Positions 34,140 to 40,501 of a DNA stretch of 40,501 nucleotides are shown here, one piece after another. A program made the translations under genes and the position numbers. The stretch's first letter is position 1; each line of letters opens with the position of its first letter. The notes under the pieces were generated by a model. The model did no database searches and was not told where the DNA came from. It saw only the letters and a program-made list of their open reading frames with translations. The stretch comes from Burkholderiaceae bacterium (GTDB taxonomy: Bacteria; Pseudomonadota; Gammaproteobacteria; Burkholderiales; Burkholderiaceae_C): contig JAEUPI010000167.1 in assembly GCA_016790175.1 (NCBI GenBank), forward strand, positions 1 through 40,501, read 5' to 3'.

Positions 34140-35510
34140 ATGAAACTGAACGACTTCATCACCCAGATCGCGCCGCTGGAGGCCGACGTGCCGACCATGC
34201 CCGAGATGCGCATCGGCGGCTACATGCTGCAGGGTCTGCTCGGCGAGGGCGCCACCAGCGAGGTGTTCCTGGCGCACGACGAATTCCACGATCGTCGGGT
34301 GGCGATCAAGCGCGCACGCCGCGCGGCGCTGATGGACGACGCCGAGGTGCGGTTCCGCGACCACTTCTTCGCCGCCGAGGCGGCGCTGGTGGGCCAGCTC
34401 AAGCATCCGAACATCGTGCAGATCTATGACGCGGTGGACGACCCGCTGGCGCCGTATCTGGTGATGGAGTACGTGCCGGGCACGACGCTGAAGAGCTTCT
34501 GCCGCCCCGACGCGCTGCTGTCGCTGCAGCAGGTGGTCGAGGTCGGTTTCAAGTGTGCAATGGCGCTTGGATTCGTGGCGCGGCGCGGCTTGATCCATCG
34601 CGACGTGAAGCCGGCCAACGTGCTCGTCGTCGTCGAAGACGGCCAGGTGCTGGAGGTCAAGATCACCGACTTCGGCAGCGCGATGGACACCCAGTCCGAT
34701 CGCACGCAGGTCGTGCGCGTGGGCTCGCTGCCGTACATGTCGCCCGAGCAGCTCGACGGGGCCGCGCTGGATGCGCGCGCCGATCAGTACTCGCTGGCCG
34801 CGGTGCTGTATCACCTGATTGCCGGGCGCCCGCCGTTCGATGCGCCAAGCCAGGCGGCGCTGATGAACAGCATCTGCCACGACGCGCCACCCTCGCTCCA
34901 CACCTTGCGGCACGACGTGCCCGACGCGCTGGATGCCCTGCTTCAGCGCGCTCTGTCGAAATCCCGGCTCGACCGCTTCGAGGACTGGGAAGGCTTCGCG
35001 CAGGCGCTCTCCGCGCTGGTCCAGCGCCGCGACGTGCCGCGCGAGGGCGGGCACCAGCTGCTCGACTCCGAGCGGTTCGGGCTGTTGCGCGCGCTCGAGT
35101 TCTTCAAGGACTTCGGCGACGTGGCGTTGTGGGAGGTGGTGCATCGCGCCGACTGGCAGCGCCACGAGCTCGGTGCGGCCATCTACAAGAAGGGGCAGGT
35201 CGGGACCACCTTCCACATCATTGCTGCCGGCCAGATCGAGATCTTCCGCGACGGCAAGCGCGTGGCGCTGCTCGGCGCCGGCACCTCGGTGGGCGAGATG
35301 ATGTACCTGGCGCCGAGCCCGGAGCTGCGGGTGCACAGCGCCGACGTGCTGGTCACCGATCCGGCAACGACGATCTCGTTCACGCCCGCGCTGATGGAAC
35401 GGCTGTCACCGGCGACGCGCCAGCTGTTCGACGCGGCGTTCATCCGCGTGCTCGTGCGCCGGCTGCATGCCGCGCATCAGGCGCTTCAGCATCCGCGGCG
35501 CGTGCTCTAG
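34140..35510 (+). CDS. Serine/threonine protein kinase fused to a cyclic-nucleotide-binding-like domain
   Basis: 456 residues. A complete Hanks-type kinase: Gly loop GEGATSEV at 35-42, Lys57 in VAIKRA, Glu80, the catalytic loop HRDVKPAN at 153-160, DFG at 177-179, SPE at 201-203 and the [11 protein letters not shown] helix. The C-terminal part (about 335-456) is a CAP-ED-like beta-barrel with [27 protein letters not shown]; the phosphate-binding cassette lacks the standard P-R-x-A ending (ELRVHSADV instead), so ligand binding is doubtful. There is no transmembrane helix, so it should be cytosolic. The ATG at 34140 is chosen for the domain start; the frame is open further upstream. No phosphatase or substrate gene adjoins it. 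Confidence 0.9.
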   Translation: MKLNDFITQIAPLEADVPTMPEMRIGGYMLQGLLGEGATSEVFLAHDEFHDRRVAIKRARRAALMDDAEVRFRDHFFAAEAALVGQLKHPNIVQIYDAVDDPLAPYLVMEYVPGTTLKSFCRPDALLSLQQVVEVGFKCAMALGFVARRGLIHRDVKPANVLVVVEDGQVLEVKITDFGSAMDTQSDRTQVVRVGSLPYMSPEQLDGAALDARADQYSLAAVLYHLIAGRPPFDAPSQAALMNSICHDAPPSLHTLRHDVPDALDALLQRALSKSRLDRFEDWEGFAQALSALVQRRDVPREGGHQLLDSERFGLLRALEFFKDFGDVALWEVVHRADWQRHELGAAIYKKGQVGTTFHIIAAGQIEIFRDGKRVALLGAGTSVGEMMYLAPSPELRVHSADVLVTDPATTISFTPALMERLSPATRQLFDAAFIRVLVRRLHAAHQALQHPRRVL

Positions 35511-35531
35511 ATCAAGCGCGTTGCGCGCCGG

Positions 35532-35541
35532 CCCCTAGGGG
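35532..35541. promoter_or_regulatory. Palindrome CCCCTAGGGG
   Basis: Perfect ten-base palindrome 21 bases after the kinase stop and about 125 bases before the PsiF-like gene. It may be a regulator site for the latter. The rest of 35511-35667 shows no clear promoter. Confidence 0.3.
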
Positions 35542-35667
35542 AATCGTTCAGCGGTCCACCGCCGGATCGTGCGCTGCGTTGTGGCCTTGCCGCTCGGAGG
35601 AGGCTGTAGTCCAATCGCCCGCGGCATCCATGCCAGACGAGACCCATCGAGGAAGGAGAAGCTGTCC

Positions 35668-35955
35668 ATGAAGAAGTTGATTCCCGCCATCACCCTGGCG
35701 ATCGCTGCGTTGGCCCTGAATGCGCAGGCCGCCGACGAGAAGAAGCCCACCGCGCAGCAGAACAAGATGACCGCGTGCAACAAGGAGGCCGGCGACAAGA
35801 AGGGCGACGAACGCAAGGCGTTCATGAAGACCTGCCTGTCGGCCAAGAAGGAAACGCAGCAGGACAAGATGAAGGCCTGCAACAAGGAAGCCGGCGACAA
35901 GAAGCTGGCCGGCGACGAGCGCAAGAAGTTCATGAGCACCTGCCTGAAGGGCTGA
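35668..35955 (+). CDS. PsiF-repeat exported protein
   Basis: 95 residues with a signal peptide (MKKLIPAITLAIAALALNAQA, cleavage near 21). Two PsiF repeats follow, each Lys-rich with a Cys pair: QNKMTACNKEAG...ERKAFMKTCLSA and QDKMKACNKEAG...ERKKFMSTCLKG. In E. coli psiF is induced by phosphate starvation; the molecular role is unknown. GGAAGGAG precedes the ATG at 35668, a strong ribosome site. The last codons (KG, stop) run directly into the dispersed hairpin repeat. Copy 1 of the repeat may end its transcript. Confidence 0.92.
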   Translation: MKKLIPAITLAIAALALNAQAADEKKPTAQQNKMTACNKEAGDKKGDERKAFMKTCLSAKKETQQDKMKACNKEAGDKKLAGDERKKFMSTCLKG

Positions 35956-36032
35956 GGCAGGACATGAGCGAGCCCCCGCGGGCTCGCGAATGCCTGCCGA
36001 AGGACGTCGCGCGTCTCGCGCGCGACGGCTGG
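35950..36032 (-). repeat. Dispersed ~83-bp hairpin repeat, copy B1
   Basis: Reverse-oriented copy of 30858-30941. It starts inside the last codons of the PsiF-like gene. The centre is the stem GCGAGCCC/GGGCTCGC with loop CCGC, flanked by GGCAGG and CCTGCC arms, so the whole 43-base core folds into one long hairpin. Confidence 0.88.
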
Positions 36033-36034
36033 GG

Positions 36035-36083
36035 GAGGCAGGACATGAGCGAGCCCCCGCGGGCTCGCGAATGCCTGCCGAAG
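36035..36083 (-). repeat. Dispersed hairpin repeat, copy B2 (partial, tandem)
   Basis: 49 bases identical to 35954-36002, 81 bp downstream. It contains the full hairpin core but lacks the outer CGTCGCGCG part, being replaced at 36084 by another hairpin. Confidence 0.9.
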
Positions 36084-36084
36084 C

Positions 36085-36106
36085 GGCCCGGCATGCAAGC
36101 CGGGCC
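36085..36106 (+). terminator. Hairpin between convergent PsiF-like and DUF2214 genes
   Basis: Eight-base-pair perfect stem GGCCCGGC / GCCGGGCC with loop ATGCAA. Followed by TTGGGG on the plus strand; weak T tract. Together with the repeat hairpins it should separate the two converging transcripts. Confidence 0.5.
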
Positions 36107-36144
36107 TTGGGGTGCGGTGGCCGTGCGACGAACGCCAGCGTGCT

Positions 36145-36600
36145 CTACCTCACCCCCACCCCCCGCGCCATCAACACCCCCAGCAGCGGCGGCACCACCA
36201 TCAGGTGGGTCACCAGCATCATCCGTCGCCTTGCCCAGTCGAGCGCGGTCGCGCCGGGCATCGAACCGCCCAACGACACGCTGCGTTGCCAGCGGGTGAG
36301 CTGGCGACTCACGGTCCACGCGCCGCCCCACATCAGCAGCACCAACGCCAGCTTGGCCTGCAGCAGCGGCTGTGTGGCGTACCAGCCGAAGCCCTTGATG
36401 CCCCACACCATGCGAAGCAAGCCGGTCACGAGCGTCGCGGCGGCTGCCAGGTGCGCGAGCCGGGCCACGGCGGCCAGCCGCAGCATCGCGGCCGGGTTGC
36501 ACCAGGCGGGGCGCAGCAGCGCCGTCTGGCTGGTGAGGAAGACCACCCAGCCCAGCAGCGCTGCAATGTGCAGGTAGGCCAGGACAGACTCGAGCACCAT
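36145..36600 (-). CDS. DUF2214 family membrane protein
   Basis: 151 residues, four predicted helices: AYLHIAALLGWVVFLTSQTALL, LAHLAAAATLVTGLLRMVWG, KLALVLLMWGGAW and LVTHLMVVPPLLGVLMARGVG. The N-terminal LxxLHIAALLGWVxF and the central GxYATQPLLQAKLAL stretches match the DUF2214 family, whose function is unknown. The first ATG is at 36600, six bases after the LysR stop, so the two genes are probably co-transcribed. It converges on the PsiF-like gene across repeats and a hairpin. Confidence 0.8.
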   Translation of the reverse strand: MVLESVLAYLHIAALLGWVVFLTSQTALLRPAWCNPAAMLRLAAVARLAHLAAAATLVTGLLRMVWGIKGFGWYATQPLLQAKLALVLLMWGGAWTVSRQLTRWQRSVSLGGSMPGATALDWARRRMMLVTHLMVVPPLLGVLMARGVGVR

Positions 36601-36606
36601 CTCGGT

Positions 36607-37551
36607 TCAGGTCGCGGCAACCCGCGCCTTGGCGGCGCCTGTGTGCGACACCTGCCAATAGCGCGCATCGCCATAGCTCTGCTTCAGGTGCTCGATCCAC
36701 AGGCGCAGCCGCAACGGCAGGTGCTTGCGCTGCGCGATCACCGCGAACACGCCGTTGGGCGGCGCGGCAAAGTCCTCGAGCACGGCGACCAGATGCCCGG
36801 TCGCGACCTCTGCGGCCACCTCCCAGGTGCTGCGCCAGGCGATGCCCAGACCCTGAAGGCACCAATCGTGCAGCACCTGACCATCGTTGCAATCGAGCGG
36901 TCCGCCCGGCCGCACATGCGTGACCTGGCCATCGATGGTGAAGGCCCAGCCCCGCAGCTGGCTGGCATCGGACGACAGGCTCAGGCAACGGTGCCGCAAC
37001 AGCTCCGACGGATGGGCCGGCACGCCGGCCCGCTTGAGATACCCCGGGGCCGCCACGCACAGGCGTCGGTTGTCGGCCAGCCGCACACTGACCAGGCTGG
37101 AATCCGGAAGGTCGCCGACACGCACCGCGCAGTCGAAGCCTTCGTTGACGAGGTCCACCACCCGATCCGACAGGTTCAGCGACACGCTGACTTCGGGATG
37201 CAGGCCCTGGAACCTTGGCACCAGCGGGGCCACGTGCCTGCGCCCGAACCCGGCCGGCGCCGTGATTCGCAAGTGACCACTGGCTTTCACGCCGCCCTCA
37301 CTGACGCTGCCTTCGGCATTTGCGAGATCCGACAGGATGCGCTGGGCGTCCTCGAGAAACGCGCTGCCTTCGTGAGTCAGGGAAATGCGGCGCGTGGTTC
37401 GCAACAGCAGCTTGACGCCCAGCCGCTCTTCCAGCGCATCGATGCGGCGGCCGATCACGGCGGGAGCGACCCCTTCTGCATTCGCCGCCGCGGTCAGACT
37501 GCCCCGGTTGGCCACCGCCACGAACGATTCGATCTGCTTCAGGCGGTCCAT
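36607..37551 (-). CDS. LysR-family transcriptional regulator
   Basis: 314 residues. The N-terminal winged helix-turn-helix (about 1-60) has MDRLKQIESFVAVANRGSLTAAANAEGVAPAVIGRRIDALEERLGVKLLLRTTRRISLT, the CrgA/DsdC-like subgroup with DRLKQIESF. The effector domain (about 90-300) has LRITAPAGFGRRHVAPLVPRF. The inducer is unknown. The ATG at 37551 is preferred because the fold starts there and because a promoter TTGATC-N17-TAATCT ends five bases upstream, overlapping an alternative ATG at 37578. It diverges from the dehalogenase gene, a common arrangement in which LysR controls the divergent gene, and is followed by the DUF2214 gene. Confidence 0.95.
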   Translation of the reverse strand: MDRLKQIESFVAVANRGSLTAAANAEGVAPAVIGRRIDALEERLGVKLLLRTTRRISLTHEGSAFLEDAQRILSDLANAEGSVSEGGVKASGHLRITAPAGFGRRHVAPLVPRFQGLHPEVSVSLNLSDRVVDLVNEGFDCAVRVGDLPDSSLVSVRLADNRRLCVAAPGYLKRAGVPAHPSELLRHRCLSLSSDASQLRGWAFTIDGQVTHVRPGGPLDCNDGQVLHDWCLQGLGIAWRSTWEVAAEVATGHLVAVLEDFAAPPNGVFAVIAQRKHLPLRLRLWIEHLKQSYGDARYWQVSHTGAAKARVAAT

Positions 37552-37556
37552 GGCCG

Positions 37557-37585
37557 AGATTAGCGTCGCTGCGGTCATTGATCAA
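37557..37585 (-). promoter_or_regulatory. Promoter of the LysR gene
   Basis: Minus strand: TTGATC (37585-37580), 17 bases, TAATCT (37562-37557), then five bases to the ATG at 37551, so the transcript would be leaderless or nearly so. The LysR-dehalogenase gap (37552-37712) also holds a small hairpin CCGGGC/GCCCGG at 37617-37633; no clear T-N11-A operator is assigned. Confidence 0.4.
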
Positions 37586-37712
37586 CGACAAAGCCGCCCG
37601 CGGTGCTTCGGTGAAGCCGGGCGTGCGGCCCGGATTCCGGCCTTGCGGGTCAGCAAACCAGCGTCGCGTTGGGTTCGAATCGCGCCCTCCCCAGGACATA
37701 GAGTGAGGGGCA

Positions 37713-38411
37713 ATGACCAATGCCGCCGAAACTGACGCCCAACCGAAGGCCGTACTCTTCGACGCCTACGGCACGCTGTTCGATGTCCATAGCGTCGTCG
37801 AACTGGCCGAGCGCCACCTGCCCGGCTACGGTGCGTCGCTGTCGCAGCTTTGGCGAGACCGTCAGATCGAATACTCGCGCCTGTGTTCGATGAGCGGGCG
37901 CTGGCGGCCGTTTTCCGAGATCACCCGTGCCGGGCTGCGCCAGGCCGCGCTGCGACTGAAGCTCGCGCTCGCGGCGGACGTCGAGGCGGCGCTGATGGCG
38001 CAATACCAGGCGCTCGCGCCTTATGCGGAGAACGCCGAGGTCCTGCGCGCCCTGTGCGCACGCGGTGTGCGATGCGGCATCCTGAGCAACGGCGACCGGG
38101 CGATGCTGGAGCCGCTGTTGCGGCATTGCCGCTTCGAGGCGCTGATCGACCCGCTGCTGTGCGCCGAGACCGTACGGCGCTTCAAGACCGATTCCGCCGT
38201 CTACGACCTCGGGCCGCGCGCGCTGGGACTGCGCGCCGAGGAGATCCTGTTCGTCTCCAGCAACGGCTGGGACGCGATCGGTGCCACCTGGTACGGCTAC
38301 ACCACGCTGTGGGTCAACCGCAGCGATGCACCACTCGAATCGCTGGACACCTCACCGACGCGCATCGGCCGCAGCCTGCGCGACGTGCTGGACTTCTTTT
38401 CCGACCGCTGA
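37713..38411 (+). CDS. Haloacid dehalogenase, type II (HAD superfamily)
   Basis: 232 residues, length of L-2-haloacid dehalogenases. The nucleophile Asp is in [14 protein letters not shown]. The type II signature residues are all present: Arg in [10 protein letters not shown], Ser-Asn in [11 protein letters not shown], Lys in [13 protein letters not shown] with the following Tyr, and [14 protein letters not shown]. The reaction hydrolyses 2-haloacids to 2-hydroxyacids. Note FKT in place of the usual YKP before the Lys-containing loop. The ATG at 37713 has GAGGGGC upstream. It diverges from the LysR gene and precedes malate synthase by 22 bases. A link from haloacetate to glycolate to glyoxylate to malate synthase is biochemically coherent (inference). 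Confidence 0.9.
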   Translation: MTNAAETDAQPKAVLFDAYGTLFDVHSVVELAERHLPGYGASLSQLWRDRQIEYSRLCSMSGRWRPFSEITRAGLRQAALRLKLALAADVEAALMAQYQALAPYAENAEVLRALCARGVRCGILSNGDRAMLEPLLRHCRFEALIDPLLCAETVRRFKTDSAVYDLGPRALGLRAEEILFVSSNGWDAIGATWYGYTTLWVNRSDAPLESLDTSPTRIGRSLRDVLDFFSDR

Positions 38412-38433
38412 ACCCGCACCGACCTCCAACCCC

Positions 38434-40501
38434 ATGACCGAACGTACAACGATCCACAGCCTGCAGGTGGCCACTGTCCTGCAACGATTCATCGACGACG
38501 AGGTGCTGCCCGGCACTGGCCTCCAGCGCGAGGCGTTCTGGCGCGGCTTCGACGCCATCGTGCGCGACCTCGCACCGAAGAATGCCGCCCTGCTCGCCGA
38601 GCGCGAGCGCCTGCAGGCCGAAATCGATGTCTGGCATCGCGCCAACCCCGGCCCGATCCGCAGCCTGCGCAACTACAAGAGCTTCCTGCAGAAGATCGGC
38701 TACCTGGTTCCGGTGCCGGCGAAAGTGACGGCGACGACGACGAACGTCGATGCCGAACTCGCGCTGCAGGCCGGGCCGCAGCTGGTGGTGCCGGTGACCA
38801 ATGCGCGATACGCGCTGAACGCGGCCAATGCCCGCTGGGGTTCGCTGTACGACGCGCTGTACGGCACCGACGTACTGGGCGAAGACGGCGGCGCCGCACG
38901 CGGACCCGGCTACAACCCGATCCGCGGCGCCAAGGTGATCGAGTACGCACGCTACGTGCTCGATCGCTGCGTGCCGCTGAAGAAGGGTTCGCACATCGAC
39001 TCCACCGGCTATGCGGTGGTCGACCACGCACTGGCCGTGACGCTGAAGAACGGCACCACGGTCGGCCTGAAGAACCCAGCGCAGTTCGTCGGCTTCCAGG
39101 GCGAGATGGGAGCGCCGTCGGGGGTGCTGCTGTCGCACCACGGGCTGCACCTGGACATCCGCATCGATCGCCAGCATCCGATCGGCGCGACCGACCCCGC
39201 GGGCGTGAGCGACCTGGTGATCGAGGCGGCGTTGTCGACCATCCTCGACCTCGAGGATTCGGTGGCGGTGGTCGATGCGGCCGACAAGGTGCATGCCTAC
39301 CGCAACTGGATGGGCATCCTCAAGGGCACGCTCACCGAGCAGGTGAGCAAGGGCCGCACCACGTTCACGCGCGGGCTGAACCCCGATCGGCTCTACACCG
39401 GGCCGCGCGGCGAAGACGTGGTGCTGCACGGCCGCTCGCTGCTGTTCGTGCGCAACGTCGGGCACCTGATGGGCAACCCGGCGATCCTGTGGGGCCCGGG
39501 CGGCACCGAGATTCCCGAGGGCATCCTCGACGCGGTGGTCACCACCGCGATCGCGCTGCACGACCTGCGCGGCGACACGGAGGGCTCGACAGGCGGTGCC
39601 CGCGCCGCGGGCTCGACAGGCGCTGCCCGCGCCGCGGGCATTCGCAACTCGCGTCGCGGCAGCGTCTACATCGTCAAGCCCAAGATGCATGGCCCGGCCG
39701 AGGTCGCCTTCGCCGGCGAGCTGTTCGCGCGCGTCGAGCAACTGCTCGGTCTGCCGGACTCCACCGTCAAGCTCGGCATCATGGACGAGGAGCGCCGCAC
39801 CAGCGTGAACCTCAAGGCCTGCATCGCCGCGGCGGCCAGCCGCGTGGCCTTCATCAACACCGGCTTTCTCGATCGCACCGGCGACGAGATCCACACCGCC
39901 ATGCTGGCCGGAGCGATGATCCGCAAGGGCGAGATGAAGTCGTCGAAGTGGATCGCGGCCTACGAGCGGCTGAACGTGCTGGTGGGTCTGGCCTGCGGCC
40001 TGCGCGGCAAGGCGCAGATCGGCAAGGGCATGTGGGCGATGCCCGACCTGATGGGCGCGATGCTCAAGCAGAAGATCGTGCATCCACAGGCCGGTGCCAA
40101 CACCGCGTGGGTGCCCAGCCCGACCGCGGCGACGCTGCATGCGTTGCACTATCACCAGGTCGACGTCTGGAAGATCCAGAAGGAGCTCGAGAAGATCGAC
40201 CTCGATGCCGAATACGACGCGCTGATGGCCGATCTGCTCACCGTGCCGGTGGCCAGGAAAGCCGACTGGAGCGCGGCCGACCGCCAGCAGGAGATCGAGA
40301 ACAACGCGCAGGGCATCCTGGGCTACGTGGTGCGCTGGGTCGACCAGGGCGTGGGCTGCTCCAAGGTGCCCGACATCCACAACGTGGGCCTGATGGAAGA
40401 CCGCGCCACGCTGCGCATCAGCAGCCAGCACATCGCGAACTGGCTGCACCACGGCGTGGTCACCGAATCGCAGGTGCGCGAGACCTTCGAGCGCATGGCC
40501 G
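38434..40501 (+). CDS. glcB: Malate synthase G (3' end beyond window)
   Basis: 689 codons are inside the window; the E. coli enzyme has 723 residues. It condenses glyoxylate and acetyl-CoA to malate. Visible: [50 protein letters not shown]; the metal/acid site [29 protein letters not shown]; and near the end the catalytic Asp in LMEDRATLR. Residues about 384-401 are an Ala/Gly/Arg-rich insert, [18 protein letters not shown], encoded by a 27-bp tandem repeat, in the loop just before [17 protein letters not shown]. The insert should be on the surface and leaves the catalytic motifs intact. It begins 22 bases after the dehalogenase stop with no strong ribosome site. Confidence 0.97.
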   Translation, partial: MTERTTIHSLQVATVLQRFIDDEVLPGTGLQREAFWRGFDAIVRDLAPKNAALLAERERLQAEIDVWHRANPGPIRSLRNYKSFLQKIGYLVPVPAKVTATTTNVDAELALQAGPQLVVPVTNARYALNAANARWGSLYDALYGTDVLGEDGGAARGPGYNPIRGAKVIEYARYVLDRCVPLKKGSHIDSTGYAVVDHALAVTLKNGTTVGLKNPAQFVGFQGEMGAPSGVLLSHHGLHLDIRIDRQHPIGATDPAGVSDLVIEAALSTILDLEDSVAVVDAADKVHAYRNWMGILKGTLTEQVSKGRTTFTRGLNPDRLYTGPRGEDVVLHGRSLLFVRNVGHLMGNPAILWGPGGTEIPEGILDAVVTTAIALHDLRGDTEGSTGGARAAGSTGAARAAGIRNSRRGSVYIVKPKMHGPAEVAFAGELFARVEQLLGLPDSTVKLGIMDEERRTSVNLKACIAAAASRVAFINTGFLDRTGDEIHTAMLAGAMIRKGEMKSSKWIAAYERLNVLVGLACGLRGKAQIGKGMWAMPDLMGAMLKQKIVHPQAGANTAWVPSPTAATLHALHYHQVDVWKIQKELEKIDLDAEYDALMADLLTVPVARKADWSAADRQQEIENNAQGILGYVVRWVDQGVGCSKVPDIHNVGLMEDRATLRISSQHIANWLHHGVVTESQVRETFERMA
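39583..39636 (+). repeat. Two 27-bp tandem repeats inside glcB
   Basis: Units 39583-39609 and 39610-39636, differing at one base (GGCGGTGCC versus GGCGCTGCC), each nine codons, so copy-number change would stay in frame. They encode GSTG[GA]ARAA. Confidence 0.92.

Noticed and set aside
35954-36083. Tandem 49-bp identical units as a CRISPR array
   Set aside because: Only two units, each a long hairpin, with no set of unique spacers and no cas genes nearby.
35535-36098. Antisense open frame across the PsiF gene containing a 27-residue repeated block (RQAFASPRGLAHVLP)
   Set aside because: The repeat is simply the translation of the 81-bp DNA repeat; the rest is antisense to the PsiF-like gene.
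37669-37690. GGTTCGAATC looks like the T-loop of a tRNA before the dehalogenase gene
   Set aside because: The bases on both sides do not pair as a T-stem (TTGGG against CGCGC), and no anticodon or D arm can be drawn upstream. A chance match or a tiny remnant; not called as a tRNA or attachment site.

Overview
The window is a GC-rich (about two-thirds G+C by eye), densely coded chromosomal segment of a Gram-negative bacterium. It is most probably a betaproteobacterium of the order Burkholderiales. The grounds are lptA-lptB-rpoN adjacency, a NudJ-type NUDIX gene beside mnmA, a DsbA with a CPHC centre, a PsiF-repeat protein, GlcB-type malate synthase and the base composition. This placement is inference; no rRNA or tRNA gene is present. 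I see no phage, transposase or CRISPR array.

Layout. 1-3.1 kb: a small lipoprotein, then recQ and ssb diverging from a shared promoter region; ssb ends in a strong UUCG hairpin. 3.16-9.75 kb: a same-strand run of an RND adaptor, an RND pump, a DUF2892 membrane protein, a CsoR/FrmR/CstR-type repressor with unusual cysteines, an OsmC thiol peroxidase and a TDT/SLAC1-type anion channel. It is headed by a promoter carrying two ATACC-N6-GGTAT palindromes, the second covering the first start codon. This looks like a self-regulated thiol, sulfur or metal stress island and is the most interesting locus here. 9.8-13.5 kb: an orphan peptide-type substrate-binding protein, a histidine phosphatase, an alpha/beta hydrolase and a periplasmic protein built from two repeated domains. 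13.5-18.2 kb: nudJ-mnmA on the minus strand, diverging from pntAB (proton-translocating transhydrogenase).

18.2-22.3 kb: two unrecognised proteins and a large BTAD/STAND ATPase/TPR regulator, all on the minus strand. The regulator diverges from a tight operon fadD-rsmE-MFS-yidB (22.4-26.45 kb). 26.4-34.0 kb, minus strand: argS-SPOR protein-dsbA, then lptA-lptB-rpoN, then an RlmL-like methyltransferase. The two gaps in this stretch hold repeats and hairpins. 34.1-40.5 kb: a serine/threonine kinase fused to a cyclic-nucleotide-binding-like domain, a PsiF-like protein followed by two copies of a dispersed repeat, a DUF2214/LysR pair, a haloacid dehalogenase, and malate synthase G. Malate synthase G carries a 27-bp tandem duplication and runs off the end.

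Two patterns cut across the genes. First, several genes have a -10-like hexamer (TAGCAT, TAGAAT or TAACAT) exactly 6-7 bases before the start codon and no Shine-Dalgarno, which suggests leaderless mRNAs. Second, an approximately 83-bp dispersed hairpin repeat occurs in three copies in intergenic DNA. All functional calls come from reading motifs by eye; no database search was run.
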